A DNA stretch of 64,000 nucleotides, from positions 1,617,742 to 1,681,741 of the forward strand of contig NC_014216.1 of NCBI RefSeq assembly GCF_000092205.1, written 5' to 3'. This document shows positions 44,416 through 52,324 of this stretch, one piece after another. This stretch comes from Desulfurivibrio alkaliphilus AHT 2 (lineage in GTDB: Bacteria; Desulfobacterota; Desulfobulbia; Desulfobulbales; Desulfurivibrionaceae). How positions within the stretch are numbered: the first letter of the stretch is position 1; every line of letters begins with the position of its first letter. The position numbers and the translations under genes are program-made. The notes beneath the pieces were generated by a model. It searched no databases. It saw nothing but the letters and a program-made list of their open reading frames with translations, and had not been told where the DNA came from.

Positions 44416-44433
44416 CGTAGCGCGCCCCATCAC
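44416..44433 (-). promoter_or_regulatory. Possible -24/-12 promoter of the flagellin gene
   Basis: The minus strand reads TGGGGCGCGCTACGCAAG about 95 bp before the flagellin ATG, with GG and GC separated by 10 bp. The flanking bases match the consensus TGGCAC-N5-TTGC only partly. No sigma-28 consensus was found. A TATAAA lies further upstream. Weak call. Confidence 0.3.
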
Positions 44434-44595
44434 CTCCTTTTACCGCGCTTTATAGTGGATATTCCTACCGTTCAGGCCCGGCGCAGGCGTCTTGGCCCGA
44501 CGGGGCCGACTCTTGGGTTTCAAAGGACGTATCGGCGGCCGGGGAGGATTCTTGAATGTTTTTTGCGATGTTGAACCGGTTTCGACTTGGCGCCT

Positions 44596-44646
44596 GGTCC
44601 TTAATATGGCATAGTGCAAAAAAACCAACAAACCATATTAAGAACC
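44596..44646. promoter_or_regulatory. 14-bp inverted repeat just upstream of the Fic gene
   Basis: GGTCCTTAATATGG (44596-44609) and CCATATTAAGAACC (44633-44646) match at 13 of 14 positions with a 23-bp spacer, ending 10 bp before the ATG at 44657. It fits an autoregulatory operator or a hairpin over the ribosome site. Confidence 0.5.
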
Positions 44647-44647
44647 G

Positions 44648-45613
44648 GTGGCAGTTATGGTGTATTTGGACCCAAAAACAACAAACCGTCTTGACGAGAA
44701 ATTATTACGGTTGAATTCATATCGACCGCTCCCCAAGGCTGCTGTTCGAAAGCTCAAGGAGAAGTTCGGCTTGGAAATGACCTACAATTCCAATGCCATC
44801 GAGGGGAACAGCCTGACCCTCAAAGAAACCTTCTGGGTAATAAGCGAAGGCCTGACGATCAAAGGCAAGCCACTCAAGGACCATCTTGAGGCGAAAAGTC
44901 ACGCTGAGGCCCTGGAGTATTTATACGAAGCGGTGGACAAGAACAGGCGCGCCACGTTTTCCGAGCGACTGATCAGGGAATTCAACCAGATTGTGATGCG
45001 CGACCTCGATAGAGAATGGGCCGGCCGGTACCGAAACAGCAATGTAATCATAGGCGGGGCCGATCATCTGCCGCCCGAAGCAGTGGAGGTTCCCCGGTTG
45101 ATGCGGGAGCTTGTAGATTGGGTGCGGCAAGACAGGAAAAGCCTGCACCCGGTTGAGCTGGCGGCCTTGTTGCACCACCGGCTTGCCCACATTCATCCTT
45201 TTTTTGACGGCAACGGCCGGACCTCCAGGCTCGCCATGAATGTTGTCTTGATCCAGGCCGGCTTTCCATTGGCGGTTGTCCTGAAAACCGATCGAAAAAA
45301 GTACTACCGGACCCTGGGCGAGGCCGACCGGGGTAACCATGGCCCCTTCGTACGCTTCATTGCCCAGGCGGTGCTTCGATCACTCGATATCTATCTTAAA
45401 GTGCTCACACCGGACCAGAGGGCCAGAGAACATTTCATCCCCTTAGCCGAGCTTGCCAAGCGCTCATCGTTTTCTTCCAAGTATCTCAATCTTTTGGCCC
45501 GCGCCGGCAAGCTTGAAGCCCACAAGGAGGGGCGCAACTGGCTGTCGTCGGAAGAGGCGCTCAAGAGGTATCTGGACGGCAGAGAGAGAAAGCGGAGAAA
45601 AATTGGAGTCTGA
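44648..45613 (+). CDS. Fic-domain protein (AMPylase-type) with inhibitory motif
   Basis: 321 residues from GTG 44648, or 318 from ATG 44657 (the latter looks better). The active motif is HIHPFFDGNGRTSR (about 180), an exact HxFx(D/E)GNGRxxR, so it should transfer AMP or another nucleotide to a hydroxyl side chain. The upstream SNAIEGNSL (about 45) fits the (S/T)xxxE(G/N) inhibitory motif of class II Fic proteins, which self-inhibit. The C-terminal 70 residues (LAKRSSFSSKYLNLLARAGKLEAHKEGRNW) look like a winged-helix DNA-binding domain. The upstream inverted repeat could be its target. Confidence 0.92.
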   Translation: MAVMVYLDPKTTNRLDEKLLRLNSYRPLPKAAVRKLKEKFGLEMTYNSNAIEGNSLTLKETFWVISEGLTIKGKPLKDHLEAKSHAEALEYLYEAVDKNRRATFSERLIREFNQIVMRDLDREWAGRYRNSNVIIGGADHLPPEAVEVPRLMRELVDWVRQDRKSLHPVELAALLHHRLAHIHPFFDGNGRTSRLAMNVVLIQAGFPLAVVLKTDRKKYYRTLGEADRGNHGPFVRFIAQAVLRSLDIYLKVLTPDQRAREHFIPLAELAKRSSFSSKYLNLLARAGKLEAHKEGRNWLSSEEALKRYLDGRERKRRKIGV

Positions 45614-45680
45614 CCCCAAAAATCGATGGGCGGAGCCTCGCGGATTTTCCGCAACGTGGATTAAATTGTCCTGTCCGCCT

Positions 45681-46826
45681 CTAAAAAGTTTTTATTTCGC
45701 CTTCCACCATGCCCAAAGGGACCACCGAAATCCTGTCGTGAACCGGATAACTGTGCGCTCCCGGATACACCACCCAGAGGTGGGCCAAGTTCAGGTCAAC
45801 CAAGGCACTGTGCATGGACTTGGTGATTTTGGGTGCCTCGCTGAACTTAAATTCCACCCCGTAGCGTTTGCCCCCGGCGAAGATAAGCAGGTCCAGCTCC
45901 GCGCCGGCATGGGTGGCCCAGAACCAGGCCTGATCCGGGCCAACCAGAGTCAGCACCTGCTCCAGAGCAAATCCTTCCCAGGAGGCGCCAAGGCGGGGGT
46001 GCCCCAACAGCGCGGAAAGATCGTCGATACTGAGCAGGCTGTGCAACAGGCCGGAGTCACGAAGAAAAATTTTGGGGGCTTTTACTTGGCGCTTGCCGAT
46101 GTTTTCGTGCCAGGGCTGCAGTTGCCTGACCATGTAGGTGCCGGTAAGGATATCCAGATAGGCGCGCACGGTTTTGTCGCTAAGCCCCATGGAGCGCCCC
46201 AACTCGGAGGCGTTCCAGGTCTGGCCGTGCAGGTGGGCCAGCATGGTCCAGAAACGGCGCATGGCCGCTGCCGGAATAGAGATGCCCAACTGGGGAATAT
46301 CGCGCTCAAGAAAGGTGCGGATAAAGCCTTCCCGCCAGGCCAGGCTATCCGCTTCCGAGGCGGCCAGAAAAGAGCGGGGAAAGCCGCCGCGCAACCAAAG
46401 GCGCTCCTCCTGCCCATGGGGGATCTCGGCCAAATCGAAGCCGGCCAGATCAACGAATTCGATCCGACCGGCCAGGGTTTCGGAAACCCCTTTAATAATC
46501 TGCGGGGAGGCGCTGCCCAGGATGAGGTAGCGAGCCCCATTGTCCGGCCGATCAACCAGCACCCGCAAGGAGTTGAAAAGTTCCGGCACAATTTGAATTT
46601 CGTCCAAGATGACCAGCCCGGACAGCGGCCCCAGCATCAACTCCGGGTTTTGCAGCCGCCGCCGATCCGCTTCCGATTCCAAGTCGAAGTAGTGGGCGGA
46701 ATAGCTTTGGGCCATCATCCGGGCCAAAGTGGTCTTGCCGCACTGCCTGGGGCCAAGCAGGGCGCAGACCGGAGATCGTTCAATGGCGACGCTGATGGCC
46801 TTCCTATAGCGATGGCGGGGGATCAT
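45681..46826 (-). CDS. AAA ATPase with DUF4143 domain (second of three)
   Basis: 381 residues. Walker A LLGPRQCGKTTLARM (about 32), Walker B LVILDEIQIVPEL (about 82), then YLILGSASPQIIKGVSETLAGRI, a typical DUF4143 neighbour motif. DUF4143 features include FLERDIPQLGISIPAAAMRRFWTML, SMGLSDKTVRAYLDIL and EGFALEQVL, and the C-terminus has GAELDLLIFAGGKRYGVEFK. It is divergent from the third copy at 46939, sharing a 112-bp control region with two inverted repeats. SD GAAGG lies 6-10 nt before the ATG. Confidence 0.88.
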   Translation of the reverse strand: MIPRHRYRKAISVAIERSPVCALLGPRQCGKTTLARMMAQSYSAHYFDLESEADRRRLQNPELMLGPLSGLVILDEIQIVPELFNSLRVLVDRPDNGARYLILGSASPQIIKGVSETLAGRIEFVDLAGFDLAEIPHGQEERLWLRGGFPRSFLAASEADSLAWREGFIRTFLERDIPQLGISIPAAAMRRFWTMLAHLHGQTWNASELGRSMGLSDKTVRAYLDILTGTYMVRQLQPWHENIGKRQVKAPKIFLRDSGLLHSLLSIDDLSALLGHPRLGASWEGFALEQVLTLVGPDQAWFWATHAGAELDLLIFAGGKRYGVEFKFSEAPKITKSMHSALVDLNLAHLWVVYPGAHSYPVHDRISVVPLGMVEGEIKTF

Positions 46827-46837
46827 CAGGACCTTCT

Positions 46838-46878
46838 AACATTGAAAACTCGGATTTGCAACCCGAATTTTCAATGTT
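46838..46878 (-). promoter_or_regulatory. Inverted repeat leader upstream of the second DUF4143 gene
   Basis: AACATTGAAAACTCGG and CCGAATTTTCAATGTT pair at 15 of 16 positions. Read in the gene direction it contains TTCGGGTTGCAAAT (46854-46867), ending 27 nt before the start codon. The same core, TTCGGGTTGCAGAT, is 28 nt before the first DUF4143 gene. Confidence 0.55.
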
Positions 46879-46900
46879 CTACCGTTAGAGAGTTTTCACG

Positions 46901-46939
46901 TTGACACCCGTAGTATTTAAAGGTAGTGTTTAAATACTA
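46901..46939 (+). promoter_or_regulatory. Promoter and operator-like inverted repeat before the third DUF4143 gene
   Basis: TTGACA at 46901-46906 is followed by 17 bp and TAGTGT. TAGTATTTAAA (46911-46921) and TTTAAATACTA (46929-46939) form a perfect 11-bp inverted repeat that covers the -10 region and touches the ATG at 46939. Transcripts would have almost no leader. Confidence 0.5.
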
Positions 46940-48177
46940 TGGCAAAAAAGCGCGCTTTGAGTGAAAAGATCGACCGGTTGCTGGCCATGTTTCCGGTTGT
47001 TGCCGTTATCGGGCCCCGCCAGTGCGGCAAGTCCACCCTGGTGCAGGATATTCGCCCCGACTGGAAATATTACGATCTTGAACGGCCGGACGATTATCAA
47101 CTTATCACTTCCGACCCGCTGGGTTTTTTCAGCCGCCAGACGGAAAAAACCATTATTGACGAAGCCCAGCAGTTTCCCGACCTGTTCAAAGTCCTGCGGG
47201 GCGTGATCGACCAAGACCGGGAAGAGGCAGGCAGGTTCATCCTCACCGGCTCAAGTTCTCCGGAGATTGTCAAAGGGCTTGCAGAGAGCCTGGCCGGGCG
47301 GATTGCCACCGTTGAACTATGGCCCTTTAAAGGCAGCGAACTGCATGAAAGGCCGCTGGCGCCGATTTACCACCTTCTGACGCAAAAGGGGCCGGACCTC
47401 CAGGCGTTGGCGAACCTGCAGCCGGTGCTGAGTCGGCAGGAAGTCGATGATCAATGGCTGTTGGGGGGATACCCGGAGCCGAGAATCAAAGGCGCCAATA
47501 TCCCGGACTTCCACGGCCTCTGGATGGATGAGTATTTTTCCGACTACATCAGAAGGGACATCGGCCAACTTTTTCCCAGAATCAACCGTCACACTTTTCG
47601 TCTGTTTATCCAAAGCCTCTCTTTTCAGTCCGGCAATATCCTGAACCGGTCGGAAATTGCCAGGGCCCTGGAGATAAGCTCCGTCACCGTTAAAGAATAC
47701 CTGGATATTCTACACAACACCTTTATCTGGCGTAATTTACCCAGTTACGAGAAAAACCGGCTGAAAAAAGTCCAGAAGATGCCCAAGGGGTTTTTTCGGG
47801 ACCAGGGCATCCTTCATCATTTGTTGAAAATCCACGACCTGGACTCCCTGCTTGTCCACCCCGCCGCCGGCAACTCCTTCGAGGCTTTCGTGATCGAAGA
47901 GATCGTCCGGGGATTTCAGTGCACCTTAACCCCGGGGCTGGAGTTTCATTTCTACCGGACAAGGGATAAAGCGGAGATCGACCTGATCATCGACGGCCCC
48001 TTCGGCATAATCCCCATCGAAGTAAAACTCGGCCACCAGATTAACCGGAGAAGCCTGACCGCCTTGAGAAACTTTTTGGCGGATACCGGCGCCGATATCG
48101 GTATTGTGGTTAACAATTCAGAGAAAATAGAGTTTTTGGCGGACAATATTCTGCAGATCCCCGCCCGCTATTTTTAA
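46939..48177 (+). CDS. AAA ATPase with DUF4143 domain (third of three)
   Basis: 412 residues. Walker A VIGPRQCGKSTLVQD (about 20), Walker B TIIDEAQQFPDL (about 70), and FILTGSSSPEIVKGLAESLAGRI. The DUF4143 half has YIRRDIGQLFPRINRHTFRLF, EIARALEISSVTVKEYLDIL and SFEAFVIEEIVRGF. The C-terminus FHFYRTRDKAEIDLII and IIPIEVKLG resembles a nuclease-like fold (D...E-x-K). The three DUF4143 genes in this zone are clearly paralogous but diverged in length and detail. Divergent from the second copy; higBA begins 46 nt downstream. Confidence 0.88.
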   Translation: MAKKRALSEKIDRLLAMFPVVAVIGPRQCGKSTLVQDIRPDWKYYDLERPDDYQLITSDPLGFFSRQTEKTIIDEAQQFPDLFKVLRGVIDQDREEAGRFILTGSSSPEIVKGLAESLAGRIATVELWPFKGSELHERPLAPIYHLLTQKGPDLQALANLQPVLSRQEVDDQWLLGGYPEPRIKGANIPDFHGLWMDEYFSDYIRRDIGQLFPRINRHTFRLFIQSLSFQSGNILNRSEIARALEISSVTVKEYLDILHNTFIWRNLPSYEKNRLKKVQKMPKGFFRDQGILHHLLKIHDLDSLLVHPAAGNSFEAFVIEEIVRGFQCTLTPGLEFHFYRTRDKAEIDLIIDGPFGIIPIEVKLGHQINRRSLTALRNFLADTGADIGIVVNNSEKIEFLADNILQIPARYF

Positions 48178-48189
48178 ATATAAAGACGC

Positions 48190-48218
48190 TTGACAATACT
48201 ATCTCGTGTCGTTAGCAT
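48190..48218 (+). promoter_or_regulatory. Promoter of the higBA pair
   Basis: TTGACA (48190-48195), 17 bp, TAGCAT (48213-48218). The predicted start of transcription falls at or next to the higB ATG (48224), and no Shine-Dalgarno is seen, suggesting a leaderless transcript. Confidence 0.55.
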
Positions 48219-48223
48219 GAATC

Positions 48224-48505
48224 ATGCCGATAAAATCGTTCAAATGTCCTGATACGCAATGTCTTTTCGCTGGTCAACGGGTCAAGCGGTTCGTGAATAT
48301 CGAGTCTGTTGCGATGCGTAAACTGGCAATGCTGAACCGGGCGGTTACACTTGACGATCTGCGGGTGCCGCCAGGCAATCGCTTAGAAGCACTGAAAGGC
48401 AACCGGACCGGGCAGCACAGTGTTCGCGTTAATGGGCAGATTAGGATTTGTTTCGTGTGGACGCCGGAAGGCCCCGCAAGTGTTGAGATTGTCGATTATC
48501 ATTAA
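48224..48505 (+). CDS. higB: HigB-type toxin (RelE/ParE superfamily)
   Basis: 93 residues. PIKSFKCPDTQCLFAGQRVKRF at the start, RLEALKGNRTGQHSVRVNGQIRICFVW in the middle and VEIVDYH at the end are diagnostic of HigB plasmid-type toxins, ribosome-dependent mRNA endonucleases. The conserved Arg/Tyr/His region is complete, so it looks active. Toxin-first order with higA 15 nt downstream is normal for this subfamily. Confidence 0.92.
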   Translation: MPIKSFKCPDTQCLFAGQRVKRFVNIESVAMRKLAMLNRAVTLDDLRVPPGNRLEALKGNRTGQHSVRVNGQIRICFVWTPEGPASVEIVDYH

Positions 48506-48520
48506 GACGGAGTGTAGATC

Positions 48521-48832
48521 ATGCGCAAAGTTCCCTATCCCCATCCCGGAGAAATATTGCTGGAAGAGTTTTTGAAACCCATGGGGATTACACAATACCG
48601 ATTGGCTAAGGAAATCGGGGTGCCACAACGGCGCATCGGTGAGATTGTGGCCGGGACTCGTGCGGTTACCATGGATACCGGCCTTCGCCTGTCACGGTTC
48701 TTCGGTATGTCCGAGGAGTTCTGGATTGGTTTGCAGATGGATTATGATGCTGCCAAGGCAAAAGAAGCCCTGTCTCAGACACTGGCAAAAATTCGGCCTT
48801 GGCGCCAACAGGAGAACCATCCAGCCTGCTGA
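48521..48832 (+). CDS. higA: HigA antitoxin (XRE HTH)
   Basis: 103 residues. HPGEILLEEFLKPMGITQYRLA, EIGVPQRRIGEIVAGTRAV and LSRFFGMSEEFWIGLQMDYD are the HigA/VapI signature, with a Cro-like HTH in the middle. It neutralises HigB and represses the operon. SD is weak (GGAGTG); translation probably coupled to higB. Confidence 0.92.
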   Translation: MRKVPYPHPGEILLEEFLKPMGITQYRLAKEIGVPQRRIGEIVAGTRAVTMDTGLRLSRFFGMSEEFWIGLQMDYDAAKAKEALSQTLAKIRPWRQQENHPAC

Positions 48833-48872
48833 TGCTACCCCAAAGGCGAAAGAGCTTCGGGCTTTCCAAATT

Positions 48873-49103
48873 ATGGGGACCTGGTGGCCCGGGAACAATG
48901 GCCTCCGTGCCACGTTTCATCGGCCCCATCCGAACAAGGCCGCACTGCGTTACCGGGTGAAAGATGCCCGTCACTTTTTTGCTGAATTAATGGGCATCCT
49001 CCTCCATGAGCAAGAACCGGCGGCCAGGGAGAAATTTGAGCTTAACACCCTGCACCAGGCCATCGATTTCAAAAGCCAACGGCTGGCAATAATCGGCGCC
49101 TGA
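48873..49103 (+). pseudogene. Unidentified fragment, possibly a gene remnant
   Basis: The 345 bp between higA and the Uma2 gene contains a 76-codon frame ending VKDARHFFAELMGILLHEQEPAAREKFELNTLHQAIDFKS.. in outline (only the end looks protein-like). No SD or promoter precedes it. I do not recognise it; it may be the tail of a decayed gene. Confidence 0.3.
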
Positions 49104-49114
49104 AGCAAACGGCG

Positions 49115-49143
49115 TTGACACCCACCCGCCCTTTCGCTAAGAT
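49115..49143 (+). promoter_or_regulatory. Promoter of the Uma2-family gene
   Basis: TTGACA (49115-49120), 17 bp, TAAGAT (49138-49143), 35 bp ahead of the start codon. The spacer CCCACCCGCCCTTTCGC resembles that of the hox promoter. Confidence 0.6.
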
Positions 49144-49177
49144 CATGTTCTAGCACCCAAAACAGGGAGGTAGCAAG

Positions 49178-49750
49178 GTGGGCCAAGCACAACCGCTACA
49201 ATTGATGACGGCGGCCGAGTACCTGCAATGGGAACCGCCCCAGCAGGAAAAACACGAGTTTATCGGTGGTGAACTGTACGCCATGGGCGGGGCCTCGCGG
49301 CGGCATGTGACCGTGACCGGTAACCTATTTGCCGAACTTGACCGCGCCCTGGAAGGCACCCCCTGCCGGGTCTACATGGCGGACATGTGGCTGCAGGTGG
49401 TTGCCGACGAGGTTTATTTTTACCCCGATGTAATGGTCACCTGCGACTCCGCCGACCACCGGGCCGAACAGTACATGTGCTCGCCGATTTTCCTGGCCGA
49501 GGTTCTTTCACCCTCCAACGAAATCTTCGACCGCAAGGAGAAGGCATCCTATTACCGCCGCCTGCCCTCCCTGCAGGAATTCCTGTTCATCGACCCCGAC
49601 CGCCGCAGCATGGAGCTTTACCGCCGCAACCAGGCCGGCCTCTGGGAACTGCGAGACTTCATCGCCGACCAGCCCCTGCCCCACTCCCTGCCACTGGCCA
49701 GCCTGGAGCTGGAAATCGCCCGGGAGCGGATTTTCCGCAACGTGGATTAA
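49178..49750 (+). CDS. Uma2-family (DUF820) putative restriction-type endonuclease
   Basis: 190 residues from a GTG at 49178 with SD GGGAGG. PD-(D/E)XK elements are visible: YFYPDVMVTCDSAD (Asp, about 90), PIFLAEVLSPSNEIFDRKEKASYYRR (E-x-L...K, about 110-130), and LQEFLFIDPDRRSMELYRR. The family is abundant in cyanobacteria and some anaerobes and is presumed to be nuclease-like; the real role is unknown. It is the last gene of the accessory zone and has its own promoter. Confidence 0.88.
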   Translation: MGQAQPLQLMTAAEYLQWEPPQQEKHEFIGGELYAMGGASRRHVTVTGNLFAELDRALEGTPCRVYMADMWLQVVADEVYFYPDVMVTCDSADHRAEQYMCSPIFLAEVLSPSNEIFDRKEKASYYRRLPSLQEFLFIDPDRRSMELYRRNQAGLWELRDFIADQPLPHSLPLASLELEIARERIFRNVD

Positions 49751-49787
49751 AAGGCAAACCGCACCGCTTATTAATTTCACCGACCGG

Positions 49788-50807
49788 TTAACTGGCGGGC
49801 AACTGGCTGAGGTAGGCGCTTAGGCGGGCGGCCAGTTCACGGCTGTCGATGAGCAGGGAGCATTCGTGGTTGCGGCTCAGTGCGGCATGGGTGAGGTTGT
49901 GGCTGCCCAGCAGGGTGAAACGTTCGTCGATCAGGATGATCTTGTTGTGGGTGGTGGTGTCGCGGGGGCCGAAGCGTACCTCTACCCCGCCCTGGCGCAG
50001 GTTGCGGGCCAGGCGGCGGTGCTCTTGGGTAAGCTCTTCGTCGTAGGCCGAATGTTCCAGGATGACCTTTACCTCCACCCCGCGCCGGCCGGCGTTGATC
50101 AGTTCCTCGGCGATGCGGGCCGGGCGGTTGCCCGCCGCCTCGGTGGCCCGGAAGACGAACATGGCCAGTTCCACCCGCCGGGCCGCGCCTTGCAGCAGGT
50201 GCAGCAGGGCGGGGTAGTATTCCTGGTCGCAAAGCACCTGGATCTCGCCGGGGCGGGTGATTATCACCCGCCGGAGGCTGAAGGTTTCCGCCAAAGCCGG
50301 GGCTTCCGGCGTGGCCGTTTCATCGGTCGCGGCCGGTGTTCCCGGCCGGCCATCGGCGCCGGCAGGCGGCGGCTCGAGCAACGCGCCGGATTCATCCGCC
50401 ACAGCCTCATCCGCCGAGGCACGATCAAGGGTGGACAAGCCGGAGAGGGCCAGGTAGGGGCGAATCGCCTCCAGGGTGCGGGGGCCGATGGCCGGGCTGG
50501 CCAGCAACTCCTCGATCTCGCTAAACGGCCCTTGCTCCCGGCGCAGATCGACGATGGCCCGAGCCCGAACCTCGCCGATAAAGGGCAGCTCCTGCAACTC
50601 GGCCATCCCGGCGGTGTTGATATTGACTTGGCCGGCCAGGGAAGCCAAGGCCGGCCCCGCCGCCGGTCCCCAACCGGCGAAGGCCAGCAGCAGCAAACAA
50701 AGCCACAGGCTCCGGCGCCACCGCCCCGGTCGACCACCAGGCCGCCGCCACCCGTTCCCCCCTTCACTCCCGCCGATTTTCCTGCCACCATCATTAACTT
50801 TCTGCAT
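49788..50807 (-). CDS. Secreted PLD-like protein with helix-hairpin-helix domain
   Basis: 339 residues from the ATG at 50807, chosen because AAGGGGG lies 9 nt upstream; a GTG at 50909 overlapping the manC stop is in frame and would add 34 residues. A membrane or signal helix (SLWLCLLLLAFAGWGPAAGPALASL, about 31-56) precedes a ComEA-like HhH domain (GQVNINTAGMAELQELP, about 58-115) and a single phospholipase D domain with THNKIILIDERFTLLGSHNL (H-x-K-x4-D, about 290). One HKD motif implies a dimeric enzyme, like the Nuc/EDTA-resistant endonucleases. An envelope-located DNase or DNA uptake role is plausible, as comM is also present. Confidence 0.82.
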   Translation of the reverse strand: MQKVNDGGRKIGGSEGGNGWRRPGGRPGRWRRSLWLCLLLLAFAGWGPAAGPALASLAGQVNINTAGMAELQELPFIGEVRARAIVDLRREQGPFSEIEELLASPAIGPRTLEAIRPYLALSGLSTLDRASADEAVADESGALLEPPPAGADGRPGTPAATDETATPEAPALAETFSLRRVIITRPGEIQVLCDQEYYPALLHLLQGAARRVELAMFVFRATEAAGNRPARIAEELINAGRRGVEVKVILEHSAYDEELTQEHRRLARNLRQGGVEVRFGPRDTTTHNKIILIDERFTLLGSHNLTHAALSRNHECSLLIDSRELAARLSAYLSQLPAS

Positions 50808-50905
50808 GATCATCAGCCCCCTTATCTGCCTTGCCCCGCTTTGCCCTGCCTTTCTCGGCCTTTCCCAACCTTTTGCCCCCATTGCCAAACCCGCCCCAAA
50901 AAACC

Positions 50906-52324
50906 TCACAATCGCCCGTAGTTATCTTCAAAGCGCACGATATCATCCTCGCCCAGGTAGCTGCCCGACTGCACTTCGATCATCTCCACCGGGATATTGC
51001 CGGGGTTTTCCAGCCGGTGCGGGGTGCCCAGAGGGATGTAGGTGGATTGGTTTTCGCCCACCAGCATCACCTCCTCGCCCCTGGTGATCCGGGCCGTGCC
51101 GCGCACCACCACCCAGTGTTCGGCGCGATGGTGGTGCATCTGCAGCGACAGGGAGGCGCCGGGGTTGACGGTGATCCGTTTCACCTGGTAACGCTCGCCC
51201 CGGTCGATCCCTTCGTAACTGCCCCAGGGGCGGTAAACCCGGCGGTGGGTAAGGTGTTCGCAACGGTTGCGGGCCTTGAGTTCGCCGACGATCTGCTTGA
51301 CCTCCTGCACCCGGTCTTTGTGGGCCACCAGGACGGTGTCGGCGGTTTCCACCACCACCAGGTTTTCCACCCCGATCCCCACCAGCAGGCGCTCCTGGGC
51401 GTAAAAGTAGGAGTTGGCGCTCTGGTAGAGCATGACATCGCCCTGGCAGGCGTTGCCCTGTTCATCGTGGGGCTGCACCTCCCACAAGGCCGACCAGGAA
51501 CCCACGTCGGACCAGCCCGCCGCCAGCGGAATCACCACCGCCTGCTCGCCGGCCTTTTCCATAACCGCGTAGTCGATGGAATCCGCCGGGCAGGCGGCAA
51601 AATCCTCTTTGCCCACCCGGAAAAAATCATGGTCCCGACTACCGGCGGCCCAGGCCCGGCGGCAAGCCGCCAGCATTTCCGGCGCCTGCTCTTCCAGCCG
51701 GGCCAGCCAGGTTCGGGCGCTGAAGAGAAACATGCCGCTGTTCCACAGGTATTCGCCGCTGGCCAGGTAACGGCGGGCCGTGGCGGCATCGGGTTTTTCC
51801 ACGAACTGTTCGATGGCGAAAGCATCGCCGGCGGCCTCGCCTTTCTTGATGTAGCCGTAGCCGGTTTCCGCCGCCGCCGGCACGATACCGAAGGTGACCA
51901 GCCGGCCGGCCTTGGCCGGCGCCAGCCCTTGCCGGATCGCCGCCTGCAACGCAAGCTGATCCTTGATCACGTGGTCCGCCGGCATCACCAACAGAATATC
52001 CTCCGCCTCGGCGCTCAAGGCCGCCAAGGTGACGGCGGGGGCGGTATTGCGCCCCACCGGCTCCAGCAGGATGGTGGCCTGCTCGACCCCGATCCGGCGC
52101 AGTTGTTCGGCCACCAGAAAGCGGTGTTCCTCGTTGCAGATCACCAGCGGGGGAGCCAGCGGCAGGGGCTCGCCGGGGCCATCAATACCATCGAGGCGGC
52201 GCACCGTTTCCTGGAGCATGGTCAGCTCACCGGCCAGGGGCAGCAGTTGCTTGGGATAAAGCTCGCGGGACAGAGGCCAGAGCCGGGTGCCGGAGCCGCC
52301 GGAGAGAATTACGGGAATCAGCAT
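50906..52324 (-). CDS. manC: Mannose-1-phosphate guanylyltransferase / mannose-6-phosphate isomerase
   Basis: 472 residues. The pyrophosphorylase motif GGSGTRLWPLSRELYPKQLL is at the N-terminus, FVEKPDAATARRYL about 165, and the C-terminal type-II cupin isomerase region starts RPWGSYEGIDRGERYQVKRI and includes LQMHHHRAEHWVVVRGTARI. It makes GDP-mannose from mannose-1-P (and can interconvert fructose-6-P and mannose-6-P). The gene overlaps the phosphomannomutase gene by 7 nt upstream and a GTGA junction with the PLD gene downstream, one operon for polysaccharide precursors. Confidence 0.95.
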   Translation of the reverse strand: MLIPVILSGGSGTRLWPLSRELYPKQLLPLAGELTMLQETVRRLDGIDGPGEPLPLAPPLVICNEEHRFLVAEQLRRIGVEQATILLEPVGRNTAPAVTLAALSAEAEDILLVMPADHVIKDQLALQAAIRQGLAPAKAGRLVTFGIVPAAAETGYGYIKKGEAAGDAFAIEQFVEKPDAATARRYLASGEYLWNSGMFLFSARTWLARLEEQAPEMLAACRRAWAAGSRDHDFFRVGKEDFAACPADSIDYAVMEKAGEQAVVIPLAAGWSDVGSWSALWEVQPHDEQGNACQGDVMLYQSANSYFYAQERLLVGIGVENLVVVETADTVLVAHKDRVQEVKQIVGELKARNRCEHLTHRRVYRPWGSYEGIDRGERYQVKRITVNPGASLSLQMHHHRAEHWVVVRGTARITRGEEVMLVGENQSTYIPLGTPHRLENPGNIPVEMIEVQSGSYLGEDDIVRFEDNYGRL

